Shown here: positions 52,201 to 60,474 of the stretch, piece after piece
How the letters are laid out: the number at the start of each line of letters is the position of its first letter
Position numbering within the stretch: position 1 is the stretch's first letter
Assembly: GCA_000961695.1 (NCBI GenBank)
Contig: LADW01000089.1
Span: 1 to 64,000 of the forward strand
Origin: Hyphomonadaceae bacterium BRH_c29
Lineage (GTDB): Bacteria; Pseudomonadota; Alphaproteobacteria; Caulobacterales; Hyphomonadaceae
Length of the DNA: 64,000 nucleotides
Direction: 5' to 3'
The notes under the pieces: generated by a model
Told to the model about the DNA's origin: nothing
The model's database searches: none
The model's input: the letters and a program-made list of their open reading frames with translations, nothing else
Program-made: the position numbers and the translations under genes

Positions 52201-53752
52201 TGAACGACAGAACCGCCGGGGCCGTGTCATCGCCCATAGAGCCCAGCGCTTCCTTGCCAGCCTCCACCATGGGCGACAGGATAAGTTCCAGCGTTTCCAG
52301 CGTGTAGCCTGCCGCCGTCTGACGGCGGAGCAATTCTTCCTTGGCGAACATAGCCGGTTCGTCGCCGGGGCCGATCTCCGGCTCAAGCTCGGTCACCGCC
52401 GAAAGCCATTCCTCGTAAGGGGCCTGCGCGGCGAGGTAATCGACAATTTCCTTATGATCGTAGAACTTGCCGGTCTTCAGGTCTGCCGCGATCATGCCAC
52501 CAGCCGGAATGGAGCCACGCTTTGCGACTTCATGATCGCCCAGCGGGCACATGCCGGTTTCAGAGCCGACCGCGAGGATACCGTCCGTGGTCAGTGCGTA
52601 GCGCAGCGGACGAAGACCATTGCGGTCAAGCCCGGCGATGGCCCAGCGGCCATCATACGCAGCAATACCGGCCGGGCCGTCCCACGGCTCCATGACCGAA
52701 TTGCAGTAGTCATAAAGGGCGCGATGCGCGAGCGGCATCACTGAATCCCGTTTCGACCAGGCCTCGGGGATCAACATGGCCTTGGCCATCGGTGCCGGGC
52801 GGCCGGATTTGCAGAGCAGTTCCCACACGGCATCGAGCGCGCCGGAATCCGACGTGCCATCCGGAATGACCGGCTTCACGTCATCGACATGCTCGCCATA
52901 GGCTTCGGACACCATGCGGATCTCATGGCTCTTCATCCAGTTACGGTTGCCGCGCAGCGTGTTGATCTCGCCATTGTGCGCGATCATGCGGAACGGCTGT
53001 GCTAACGCCCATTGCGGGAACGTGTTGGTCGAATAGCGCTGGTGATAGATCGCAAAGGCAGAAACGAACTGCTCGTCCTGAAGGTCGATATAGAACCGGT
53101 CGATATCCTGCGCGAGGAACATGCCTTTATAGATCAACGAGGCATTGCTCAGCGAACAGATATAGAAGCTCGGGATCGCTGCTTCGCGGGCCCGGCGCTC
53201 AATGCGGCGGCGGCAGATGTAAAGCGCGCGCTCAAGCTCTTCAGATGAACGGCCGCGCGCGTCACGGAACATGATCTGCTCAATGGCGGGCCGTGTGTCC
53301 TTGGCCTTCTGGCCGATGAAGGACACGTCGATGGGCGGCTGGCGCCAGCCATAGATATAGAAGCCGAAATGCAGCACTTCGGTTTCGACCAGTGTGCGGG
53401 CAGCTTCCTGCGCAGCAAAGTCCGTACGCGGCAGGAAGATCTGGCCGACGCAGATCGGATCATCTGTGGGGTTATGGCCTGTGCGGGTAACGTGCTCACG
53501 GAAGAAGGCTTGCGGAACCTCAACGCGGATACCGGCGCCATCGCCGGTCTTGCCGTCCGCATCGACAGCGCCGCGATGCCACACGTTTTTCAAGGCCATG
53601 ATGCCCATTTCCACGATCTCGCGGCGCGGCTTGCCATCGAGCGAGACGACGAGGCCGACGCCGCAGGCATCATGCTCGTCCGCCGGATCGTAGGCATGGC
53701 CGTCGATCAGCTTCTGGCGGTTGGCTTCGTATTGTTTTACATAATCTGACAT
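49211..53752 (-). CDS. gltB: Glutamate synthase (NADPH) large subunit
   Basis: With GltD, converts glutamine and 2-oxoglutarate to two glutamates. 1513 residues, the usual size. The N-terminal amidotransferase has the catalytic cysteine at about 30 (DACGVG) after a short propeptide, with the WHRGAVDADGKTGDGAG segment. The central and FMN-binding synthase domains carry SGEGGED and GGTGASPQTSIKYAG, and the [3Fe-4S] cysteines lie in CIMVRQCHSNTCPVGVC. The C-terminal GXGXG beta-helix domain follows. gltD is four bases upstream of its ATG. Confidence 0.98.
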   Translation of the reverse strand: MSDYVKQYEANRQKLIDGHAYDPADEHDACGVGLVVSLDGKPRREIVEMGIMALKNVWHRGAVDADGKTGDGAGIRVEVPQAFFREHVTRTGHNPTDDPICVGQIFLPRTDFAAQEAARTLVETEVLHFGFYIYGWRQPPIDVSFIGQKAKDTRPAIEQIMFRDARGRSSEELERALYICRRRIERRAREAAIPSFYICSLSNASLIYKGMFLAQDIDRFYIDLQDEQFVSAFAIYHQRYSTNTFPQWALAQPFRMIAHNGEINTLRGNRNWMKSHEIRMVSEAYGEHVDDVKPVIPDGTSDSGALDAVWELLCKSGRPAPMAKAMLIPEAWSKRDSVMPLAHRALYDYCNSVMEPWDGPAGIAAYDGRWAIAGLDRNGLRPLRYALTTDGILAVGSETGMCPLGDHEVAKRGSIPAGGMIAADLKTGKFYDHKEIVDYLAAQAPYEEWLSAVTELEPEIGPGDEPAMFAKEELLRRQTAAGYTLETLELILSPMVEAGKEALGSMGDDTAPAVLSFNYRPMSHFFRQNFSQVTNPPVDPLREERVMSLKTRFKNLGNVLDTDKSQQEVFVLESPVLTNGMYDRLLTRLGVSYTEIDCTFPAEDVKNDGTALKEALSRIRQEAEDAVREGREHIVLTDQYQSSSRTAIPMILATGAVHSHLVGQGLRTFCSITVRSSECLDTHYFAVLVGVGATCVNAYLAQDAITDRHARGLYGDMPLGECVLNFKAAVEAGLLKIMSKMGISVISSYRGGYNFEALGLSRALVADYFPGMNSRISGLGLAGLEENALVRHEMAFDEDIIALPVGGFYRLRANDEPHALDGTLIHTLQTACNTGDYSVYRKFADALGDRDPIQLRDLLDFKHLKAPVPLNQVQSINEIRKRFVTPGMSLGALSPEAHGTLNIAMNRIGAKSVSGEGGEDRARYRPLPNGDNMNSSVKQIASGRFGVTAEYLNQCREIEIKIAQGAKPGEGGQLPGFKVTEFIARLRHATPGVTLISPPPHHDIYSIEDLAQLIYDLKQINPDARVCVKLVAQSGVGTVAAGVAKAKADIILIAAGVGGTGASPQTSIKYAGLPWEMGLAEAHQILSLNNLRDKVTLRTDGGLRTGRDIVIAAMLGAEEYGIGTASLVAMGCIMVRQCHSNTCPVGVCVQDEALRAHFTGTPEKVVNLMSFIAEDVREILASLGLKSLDEAIGRTDLLAQVSRGATHLDDLDLNPLLVQVDTDKPVIYQPTHREEVPDTLDAQILRDAEPFFERSEKMQLEYDVQNTMRAIGTRSSSAITRKFGMHALPEGRLHIRLEGSAGQSLGAFAVQGLLLEVIGDANDYVGKGLSGATIVVAPRPKDRRSASGDAIIGNTCLYGATSGKLFASGTAGVRFAVRNSGAKTVVEGCGANGCEYMTNGRAVILGPVGDNFGAGMTGGSAFIWDPTNRFERVANPDSIDWYPLPEMPTEHIGEAKALIEEHARRTGSVRAKEILDDWDRAVHDMLMIVPKEIAGLLLGRTKPKAKKRIAEKA

Positions 53753-53756
53753 CTGA

Positions 53757-55199
53757 TTACTCCGCTGCCACTTTTGCAGCTCGTGTGTCTTGTTTCATGG
53801 CCTGGTGCATGGCTTCGGCGGCGTCACGTCCATCCTTGATGGCCCAGACGACGAGCGAGGCGCCACGTACGATATCGCCGGCGGCGTAAACGCCCGGCAG
53901 GCTGGTTTCCATGGTCGCATAGTCAACCTTCACCGCGCCCCAGCGGTTCACGGACAGAGCAGGTTCGTCGAATAGTGCTGGCAGGTCTTCCGGGTCAAAG
54001 CCCAGCGCCTTGATCACCATGTCTGCCTTCACATTGAAGGTCTCGCCGGTCTTCACCGGGCTCTGACGGCCGGAGGCATCCGGCTCACCCAGTTTCATGC
54101 GACCCGCGCGGACGCCCTTCGCCTTGCCTTTGGTGTCGAGCACAGCTTCCGGATTGGCGAGCCATTCGAAAACGACGTCTTCTTCCTCGGCGTTCTGCAC
54201 TTCGCGCTGGCTGCCCGGCATGTTGGCCCGGTCACGGCGATAGAGACAGGTGACAGATTTCGCGCCCTGGCGGATCGCCGTGCGCACACAGTCCATCGCC
54301 GTATCACCGCCGCCGATGACCACGACGCGCTTGTCATTGGCGTCCAGTGTGCCAGCATCGAATTCCGGCACCGCGTCGCCAAAGCTCTTGCGGTTGGAGG
54401 CCGTCAGATAGTCCAGCGCCGCATGCACACCGTCTGAGCCGACGCCCGGACATTTCAGGTCCTTGGCGGCATAGACGCCGGTCGCGATCAGTACCGTGTC
54501 GTGGCTGTCGCGCAGCTTCTGCAGCGTCACTTTCTTGCCGACACGGGTGTTGAACTTGAACTTGATGCCGGAGTCTTCAAGCCGCTTGATGCGCCGCTCG
54601 ACAATATCCTTCTCCAGCTTGAAGCCAGGAATGCCATAGACCAGCAGTCCGCCGCCCCGGTCATAGGCGTCATAGATGGTCACCTGATAGCCCTTGCGGC
54701 GCAGCTGTTCCGCTGCCGCAAGGCCAGCCGGGCCGGCCCCGATAATGCCAGCCGACTGCTTGCGCTCACGCACCGGCTTGATGGGGACAACCCAGCCTTC
54801 GTTCCACGCATTATCTGTGATGTATTTCTCGATCGACCCGATCGTCACCGTGCCGTGGCCGGATTGCTCGATCGTGCAGATGCCCTCGCACAGGCGATCC
54901 TGCGGACAGATGCGGCCGCAGATCTCAGGCATATTGTTGGTGGAGGAAGAAATCCGCCACGCCTCTTCGAGGCGGCCTTCGGCGGCAAGTTTCAGCCAGT
55001 CCGGGATATTGTTCTGCAATGGGCAGCCCTGCTGACAGAACGGTACGCCGCATTGCGAACAGCGCGACGCCTGCGCCTGGGCGGCACCGGTGCTGAACGG
55101 ATCATAGATTTCCGAGAAATCCGCAGCCCGCTGTTTGGCAGCGCGCTTGTCCGGCATACTGCGCGGCACATGTGTGAATTTCAGCATCTTCTCCGCCAT
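53757..55199 (-). CDS. gltD: Glutamate synthase (NADPH) small subunit
   Basis: Supplies electrons from NADPH to GltB. The N-terminal two [4Fe-4S] clusters are bound by RCSQCGVPFCQQGCPLQNNIP and CGRICPQDRLCEGICT; FAD binding is at GAGPAGLAAAEQL; NADPH binding is at GGGDTAMDCVRTA. 480 residues. gltD precedes gltB in one transcript. About 230 bases upstream contain a long inverted repeat. Confidence 0.97.
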   Translation of the reverse strand: MAEKMLKFTHVPRSMPDKRAAKQRAADFSEIYDPFSTGAAQAQASRCSQCGVPFCQQGCPLQNNIPDWLKLAAEGRLEEAWRISSSTNNMPEICGRICPQDRLCEGICTIEQSGHGTVTIGSIEKYITDNAWNEGWVVPIKPVRERKQSAGIIGAGPAGLAAAEQLRRKGYQVTIYDAYDRGGGLLVYGIPGFKLEKDIVERRIKRLEDSGIKFKFNTRVGKKVTLQKLRDSHDTVLIATGVYAAKDLKCPGVGSDGVHAALDYLTASNRKSFGDAVPEFDAGTLDANDKRVVVIGGGDTAMDCVRTAIRQGAKSVTCLYRRDRANMPGSQREVQNAEEEDVVFEWLANPEAVLDTKGKAKGVRAGRMKLGEPDASGRQSPVKTGETFNVKADMVIKALGFDPEDLPALFDEPALSVNRWGAVKVDYATMETSLPGVYAAGDIVRGASLVVWAIKDGRDAAEAMHQAMKQDTRAAKVAAE

Positions 55200-55272
55200 A
55201 CCGGCCTCCTCACTACAGGTAAGGGGAATAGGACCACGTTCCGGTCACCGCAAGACGAATCTGCATTTTCGC

Positions 55273-55360
55273 ATATCGATACGATACACGGTGGTAAAAT
55301 ATACCCCATCTTTGGCGGAGACGGAAAACTTTATTTCACCACTACATATCGAAATGATAT
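55273..55360. repeat. Long imperfect inverted repeat between gltD and uppP
   Basis: Two 28-base arms (55273-55300 and 55333-55360) pair at 19 of 28 positions around a 32-base centre; the arms begin ATATC and end AAAT on both sides. The region is far more AT-rich than its surroundings. It could form a large hairpin or be a two-part protein site in the gltD or uppP control region; it encodes no convincing protein. Confidence 0.5.
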
Positions 55361-55430
55361 TTTCAAAAATGCGTGCCTCCGCCGCCAAACCAAATTAGAC
55401 CTCCCGTCAAAGCACTGAAAGGCCCGCCCG

Positions 55431-56285
55431 TTGTCACTGCTACAGCTTGCCATTATCGCGATCCTCCAGGGCATCACCGAATGGCTGCCAATCTCTTCGT
55501 CCGCCCATGTCCTGCTCGCGTCCGACACGTTTGGCGTGACCGGGCGCGATGAGTTGCTCATCAACGCCGTCTCCAATCTCGGCACACTGGCGGCGATGCT
55601 GATCTATTTCCGCAAGGATGTTGGTATGGCGATTGTCGGCGGCTTTGAGCTGATCGGCGCTCCGGTGACGAAGAAGCCTCTGTCGCAGGGCGCTCGCCTC
55701 GCTGCCTGCGTGATCGTCGCGACGCCCATCGCCCTCATTGCCGCCCTGCTCTACGAGGCAGTGCTGCCGCAGGAGATGCAGGACAGCCTGCGCAGCGTCT
55801 ACACAGTTGCCGGCGCAACCATCGTCTTCGGCGCCCTCCTCTGGTGGGCTGATGTGGCCGGTCCGCGCGTGCGCAAGGAAGAGGACATGACGCTCGCTCA
55901 CGCGGCCCTGATCGGCGCGACGCAGGCCATCGCCGCCATCATTCCCGGCACCAGCCGGTCCGGCATCACGATGACGGCGGCCCGCGCGCTCGGCTATGAG
56001 CGGACCGAAGCAGCCCGGATATCCATGCTGATCGGCGCGCCCATCCTGGCTGCCGCCGGTCTCTATGGGGCGTATGGTCTGTTCTCGGGCGACAGTGATG
56101 GCAGCGGCGTGCTGACGCTTCAGGACGGGATGGTGGTTGCCGCCATTGCCTTCATCACAGGCCTCGCCTCGATCTGGGGCCTGATGGCCCTGCTGCGCAG
56201 GATGAGCTTTCTGCCCTTCGTGTTGTACCGGTTCCTGCTGGGCGCCGTTCTGCTGCTCGGCTCGCCCCTGATCGGCCTGATCTAG
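55431..56285 (+). CDS. uppP: Undecaprenyl-diphosphatase UppP (BacA)
   Basis: Recycles undecaprenyl diphosphate to the monophosphate for cell wall synthesis. The 284-residue integral membrane protein has the paired active-site motifs AILQGITEWLPISSSAH at the N-terminus and PGTSRSGITMTAARALG in the second half. The start is TTG (with AAAGG eight bases before), the only start just ahead of the conserved ILQGITEWLP. Its stop shares a CTAG with the convergent NDUFA9-like gene. Confidence 0.96.
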   Translation: MSLLQLAIIAILQGITEWLPISSSAHVLLASDTFGVTGRDELLINAVSNLGTLAAMLIYFRKDVGMAIVGGFELIGAPVTKKPLSQGARLAACVIVATPIALIAALLYEAVLPQEMQDSLRSVYTVAGATIVFGALLWWADVAGPRVRKEEDMTLAHAALIGATQAIAAIIPGTSRSGITMTAARALGYERTEAARISMLIGAPILAAAGLYGAYGLFSGDSDGSGVLTLQDGMVVAAIAFITGLASIWGLMALLRRMSFLPFVLYRFLLGAVLLLGSPLIGLI

Positions 56286-57271
56286 GCTTCAGAGGCCTTG
56301 TGGAACTCGCCATAGGGGCGGAAGCGCCACAGATAGGTCGGCACGATCGACTCGATGGATTCCTGCGCCGTGATGCCAAGGTCCTTCAGCGTCAGGGCTT
56401 CATCGGCCACGACATTGTCGCTCTTCAGCATCTCGACCTGATCGCCGGTCACCGGAGGCTCACCCAGGAAGCCCCAGCAAAACGGCGGAATGTAACGCCA
56501 GACCGCCCCGGTCAGGAAACCGATAGGCTTGGCCATAAAGAATGGCAGACCGATCTTGAAGCGCGACCGGTCCGTCGTGCGGAAGATGAAGTCGTAGATC
56601 TCGTTCATCGTGTAGATGCCGGGGCCGCCAAGCTCATACGTCTTGCCGGCCGCCTCGCCATTATCGACCGCAACCGCAATCGCCTCAGCAACGTCGCCCG
56701 CATAGACCGGCTGCATCTTTGTCTTGCCGCCACCAATGGCCGGCATCAGCGGCGCGAAGCGCGCCATGTTGGCGAATTTGTTGAAAAAGCCGTCTTCAGG
56801 TCCGAACACGACCGATGGCCGCAGAATCGTGGCCGTCGGGATGGAGGCGCGCACAGCCGCCTCGGCTTCCGCCTTGGACCTGGCATAGGCAGACTTGGAT
56901 TCCGCATCTGCGCCGATGGCCGACACTTGGACGAAACGGGTAATTCCCATCTTAGCGGCCACTTCAGCGACCAGAGCCGCGCCTTCAGCCTGCGTCGAAT
57001 GGAAAGTCTGCCTGCCCTTCTCAACCAGCACGCCAACCAGGTTGACCACGGCGTCGGCGCCTTCCAGCGCGCGCTCGATCGAGGCCCGGTCGCGGATATT
57101 GGCCTGGGCGATGTCGACCCAGCCCGGCGCGCCAGCCAGACGCACATCGCCAGCCAGGTTCACACGCCGGCAGGCCACGCGCACGCGCCAGCCCTTTTTC
57201 ACGAGTTCGCGGGCCGCATAGCGTCCGATAAACCCCGAACCGCCGAAAATGGTCACCAAGCCTTTGGTCAT
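56282..57271 (-). CDS. NDUFA9-like NAD(P)-binding reductase (complex I-associated)
   Basis: Extended/atypical SDR of the complex I NDUFA9-like group: nucleotide loop IFGGSGFIGRY near the N-terminus, VVNLVGVLVEKGRQTF, ARSKAEAEAAV, ILRPSVVFGPEDGFFNKFANMARF, and a C-terminal PPFCWGF segment. 328 residues from the ATG MTKGLVTIFGG. The family in alphaproteobacteria is related to the mitochondrial complex I subunit; whether this protein attaches to complex I here is inference. Confidence 0.9.
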   Translation of the reverse strand: MTKGLVTIFGGSGFIGRYAARELVKKGWRVRVACRRVNLAGDVRLAGAPGWVDIAQANIRDRASIERALEGADAVVNLVGVLVEKGRQTFHSTQAEGAALVAEVAAKMGITRFVQVSAIGADAESKSAYARSKAEAEAAVRASIPTATILRPSVVFGPEDGFFNKFANMARFAPLMPAIGGGKTKMQPVYAGDVAEAIAVAVDNGEAAGKTYELGGPGIYTMNEIYDFIFRTTDRSRFKIGLPFFMAKPIGFLTGAVWRYIPPFCWGFLGEPPVTGDQVEMLKSDNVVADEALTLKDLGITAQESIESIVPTYLWRFRPYGEFHKASEA

Positions 57272-57477
57272 TTGGTCAAACCCTGCCTGAACAGTTGATT
57301 TGTCGCCTTTCACCACACGCCGGGGGGCGTGTCCATGGCCCCCGTGCGGGGCGCATCAGCGTATTCGCACCTGCACGCAAACACAGCAGATGCGGCTTCC
57401 CGCATCTCGCCGATTGACACCGGCGCGCCGTTGGCTTTATGACGCGCCTTCCCTGCTCCTCGGAGCAGTGTTCCATC

Positions 57478-57562
57478 GCCCAGATGGCGGAATTGGTAGA
57501 CGCGCTACGTTCAGGTCGTAGTTCTCGCAAGGGAGTGGAGGTTCGAGTCCTCTTCTGCACCA
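57478..57562 (+). tRNA. tRNA-Leu (anticodon CAG), acceptor stem two bases short
   Basis: Class II tRNA: D arm GGCGG-AATTGGTAGACGC, anticodon stem CTACG/CGTAG around TTCAGGT (anticodon CAG), long variable arm with GCAA loop, T stem GGAGG/CCTCT around TTCGAGT, A73 and encoded CCA. The 5' acceptor strand GCCCAGA expects TCTGGGC on the 3' side, but the sequence reads TCTG-C before A-CCA, so two G appear to be missing. 85 nt rather than 87. A terminator follows at once. Confidence 0.85.
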
Positions 57563-57588
57563 AACCCTGCTTCGGCAGGGTTTTTTAT
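57562..57588 (+). terminator. Intrinsic terminator after tRNA-Leu
   Basis: AACCCTGC-TTCG-GCAGGGTT hairpin with a T-run, directly after the CCA. The T-run overlaps the stop codon of the convergent glpD gene. Confidence 0.9.
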
Positions 57589-59093
57589 TGTCCAAATTTG
57601 TGGTTCGGGGTGCGCTGTCGGGTGGCGAACCAGTCAGTGAAGGCGCCCTGTTCTTCCTGGGTCATGTGCAGATAGAGTTTTGAGCGGCGGCGGAGCACAT
57701 CTTCGGCGGTGCCGGCGAATTCCTGTTCGATCAGCCAGGTGACTTCACGTTCTGTGAGGCCGCCGCCGAATTCCCGCCCGAGGTCTGACATGCTCGCCGC
57801 ATCGCCCAGCAAAGCGCGGGCGCGTGTGCCGTAGGCGCGGGCAAGCCGCGTCAGGAGTTCGATGGGCAGGTGCGGATAAGCGATCACAATGCCGGAGAGG
57901 AACGCGTCGAAATTGGCCGCCGCAATATCGCCGCCCGGCAGGCTGGCCTGTTTCGTCCAGGCGTGCGGCAAGCCTTCGAACACGGGGGCAAGTTCCGCCA
58001 CCGCTTCCTCCGCAAGTTCGCGATACGTGGTGATCTTGCCGCCAAAGACAGACAGGATCGGTGCGCCGTCATCGCTGTCATAGTGCAGCACATAATCCCG
58101 CGTGACCTTTGAGGCAGATGCCGCGTGGTCATCATAGAGCGGGCGCACGCCGGAATAGGTGGCGACGACATCGGCCGGCGTGATGGCGCGCTGATAGTAT
58201 TCGCTGGCGCCAGCGCAGAGATACTCGATCTCTTCCTGACTGATCTCCACCTTGTCCTTGTCGGCGGTGTACGGAATATCGGTCGTCCCGATCAGGGTGA
58301 ACTCGCCGCGCTCATACGGAATCGCGAACATGATCCGCCCGTCGCCGTTCTGGAAGAAATAGGCGTGCTCGCCGTCATGCCATTTGGGCACGATGATGTG
58401 GCTGCCCTTGACGAGGCGGAGATGGGTGGCATTGGCGCCGGGCTGAGCCAGGCCGAGGATCGCATCGACCCAGCCGCCTGCGGCGTTGACCACCGCCTTG
58501 AAGCTGCGTGTCTCGATGCCCCGCTCCGAGGAAAGTTCGGCTTCCCAATAATCTTCGTGGCGCACCAGTTTCGTGCAGGCTGTGCGGGTCAGCACGTCTG
58601 CGCCGCGTTCTTTCGCATCGACGGCGTTCAGCACCACGAGACGCGAATCCTCGACCCAGCAGTCTGAATATTCGAAGGCGAGGCGGAACTCGTCTTTCAG
58701 CGGGTCCAGCTTGTCGGTCTTGCCGCGACGCAGAACCTTTGTCGGCGGCAGCATCTTCCGGCCACCCAGATGGTCGTAGAGGAACAGGCCGAGCCGGATC
58801 AGCCAGGCCGGGCGCTGGTCCTTGTCATGTGGCAGCACGAACCGCATTGGCCAGATGATGTGCGGCGCCGCGCGCAGCAGGATTTCCCGCTCGATCAACG
58901 CTTTGCGCACCAGCGCGAAATCGTACATTTCCAGATAGCGCAATCCGCCATGGATCAGTTTGGTGCTGGCAGAGGACGTGTGCTGGGCGAGATCGTCTTT
59001 CTCCACCAGCACGACATCGAGCCCGCGCCCCGCTGCATCGCGTGCGATGCCCGTGCCGTTGATGCCCCCGCCGATGACCAGCAGATCGTGCAC
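57585..59093 (-). CDS. glpD: Aerobic glycerol-3-phosphate dehydrogenase
   Basis: FAD-dependent membrane-associated oxidation of glycerol 3-phosphate to dihydroxyacetone phosphate, feeding electrons to ubiquinone. FAD motif VIGGGINGTGIARDAAGRG at the N-terminus, then TSSASTKLIHGGLRYLE and the substrate-site segments GTTDIPY and SVFGGKITTYR. 502 residues. The start is GTG with GAGGGG close upstream. It follows the J-domain gene by eight bases. Confidence 0.96.
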   Translation of the reverse strand: MHDLLVIGGGINGTGIARDAAGRGLDVVLVEKDDLAQHTSSASTKLIHGGLRYLEMYDFALVRKALIEREILLRAAPHIIWPMRFVLPHDKDQRPAWLIRLGLFLYDHLGGRKMLPPTKVLRRGKTDKLDPLKDEFRLAFEYSDCWVEDSRLVVLNAVDAKERGADVLTRTACTKLVRHEDYWEAELSSERGIETRSFKAVVNAAGGWVDAILGLAQPGANATHLRLVKGSHIIVPKWHDGEHAYFFQNGDGRIMFAIPYERGEFTLIGTTDIPYTADKDKVEISQEEIEYLCAGASEYYQRAITPADVVATYSGVRPLYDDHAASASKVTRDYVLHYDSDDGAPILSVFGGKITTYRELAEEAVAELAPVFEGLPHAWTKQASLPGGDIAAANFDAFLSGIVIAYPHLPIELLTRLARAYGTRARALLGDAASMSDLGREFGGGLTEREVTWLIEQEFAGTAEDVLRRRSKLYLHMTQEEQGAFTDWFATRQRTPNHKFGQ

Positions 59094-59101
59094 GCGGCCC
59101 C

Positions 59102-59728
59102 TCAGCCTTTCATCAGGCCGGAAGCCTTGAGCAGCTTTCCGGCGCGCAGCACGCGCTGCAGCTTGTCTTCGGACGAACGGTCGCCCTGATTGGAGTCCGG
59201 GTGGAAGCGGCGGACATATTCGGCATAGCGCGCCCGGATTTCAGTTGAGGTCGCCTCGACTTCGAGGTCCAGTTCTCGCAGCGCCCGCACCTGCAGGCTG
59301 GAGCGCCGGGAAGAGGCCGCATTGCCGGTCGCCTCGGCGATGTCGTCCACATCAAAGAAGCGGCGGCCAGCCCAGCGGCGCGGATCGAACTGATCGGCAG
59401 CTTTCTTGCCCCCCATCGGGCCAGAGCCGAATCGCCAGGTGCGCTTGTGGCCAAACCGCTCGGCTCGGGCAAAGGCGGCGGCTTCGGCCTGCGACATGCC
59501 TTCAAAGAAATTGAAGCTGCGATTGTACTCGGCGGCATGGCGGACACAGAAATGGTGCCGCCCCTTCCCGCCCCGCTTGGGCGCCGGATGCGTGCCTTCG
59601 AGGTCACAGCCCTTGTGGTCGCAGACCTTTGTCTTGCGCGCACGGGCCCTCGAGACCTCTTCGGCCGGAGGGTTCACCCTTATGTCGGTGAACTTTACGC
59701 GGTAGGAGAATGGGTCGCCGTCTGACAT
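59102..59728 (-). CDS. J-domain (DnaJ-like) protein
   Basis: The C-terminal J domain has the HPD tripeptide at 176-178 (YVRRFHPDSNQGDRS) needed to stimulate DnaK. The N-terminal part has four cysteine/histidine positions (VCDHKGCDLEGTH... HHFCVRHAAEYN) that could bind zinc. 208 residues. Divergent from bolA, an arrangement common in alphaproteobacteria. Confidence 0.9.
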   Translation of the reverse strand: MSDGDPFSYRVKFTDIRVNPPAEEVSRARARKTKVCDHKGCDLEGTHPAPKRGGKGRHHFCVRHAAEYNRSFNFFEGMSQAEAAAFARAERFGHKRTWRFGSGPMGGKKAADQFDPRRWAGRRFFDVDDIAEATGNAASSRRSSLQVRALRELDLEVEATSTEIRARYAEYVRRFHPDSNQGDRSSEDKLQRVLRAGKLLKASGLMKG

Positions 59729-59759
59729 GGGACGGCATAATAGGGAGCCCGCGTTAAAG

Positions 59760-60032
59760 ATGCCACAACCGACTGACAGACAGACGCGAATTCATGACCT
59801 GCTGACGGAGGCTTTTGAGCCTTTGGAGCTGGAAATCACCGATGACAGCGCCAAACATGCCGGTCATGCGGGCGCCGCACCCGGCGGCGAGACACATTAC
59901 TCGGTGCGAATCACTTCGGCTGCGTTCGAAGGCCTGTCCCGGGTTCAGGTCCAGCGCACGGTGATGATGGTTCTGCAGAGCGAGTTCGACACCGGGCTGC
60001 ACGCCCTCTCGCTTAAGGCGAACGCGCCGTAA
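59760..60032 (+). CDS. bolA: BolA-family protein
   Basis: Small (90 residues) KH-like protein that works with monothiol glutaredoxins in iron-sulfur trafficking or in stress morphology. Family features: FEPLELEITDDSAKHAGHAGA with the invariant His region, THYSVRITSAAFEGLSRVQVQR, and HALSLKANAP at the end. No cysteine is present, as in the A-type. The start is the ATG MPQPTDRQTRIHDLL. Confidence 0.92.
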   Translation: MPQPTDRQTRIHDLLTEAFEPLELEITDDSAKHAGHAGAAPGGETHYSVRITSAAFEGLSRVQVQRTVMMVLQSEFDTGLHALSLKANAP

Positions 60033-60111
60033 ACCTTGAATCTTTCTGACTCCACGGAACGCTCCGGCGAGCTGCACGTATTCTCCTCAACACCGTCGAG
60101 GAGAACGGGTG

Positions 60112-60474
60112 ATGGTTGGCAGAACATATCTCGCGGCTCTGGCCGCATACGCCTTCGTATGCACGGCGTCCGCACAAGAGGCGGGCCAAATGACCGGCAG
60201 AGGGCTTGATCTGGGCATGTTGCACTGGATTCGCGACACCGTGTGCACACCGGGCGAGGAAATCCTCTTCATCCCGGTCTCGAATGACGTTCCGACGCGC
60301 GAGCGGACCTATGCGGTCGTGCCCGCCGCACATCTCGACACGATCACCGCCCATATTGTGACCAAGAAACAGCGCACTTGGCTGACCCGTAATGGCTGCA
60401 GCACGGATCCAGTGGCACCCCAGCAGGTGACGGCACAGCTAACGTCAGACGCGCCAGGCCAGAGTGAGTTCTAG
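60112..60474 (+). CDS. Small exported protein of unknown function
   Basis: The family is not recognised. 120 residues: signal peptide to about residue 22 (YLAALAAYAFVCTASA), then a beta-rich domain with two cysteines (DTVCTPGEE and NGCSTDP) that may be paired. GAGGAG lies eight bases before the ATG; a GTG one codon upstream is possible. Its stop shares a CTAG with the convergent CNNM gene. Confidence 0.7.
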   Translation: MVGRTYLAALAAYAFVCTASAQEAGQMTGRGLDLGMLHWIRDTVCTPGEEILFIPVSNDVPTRERTYAVVPAAHLDTITAHIVTKKQRTWLTRNGCSTDPVAPQQVTAQLTSDAPGQSEF

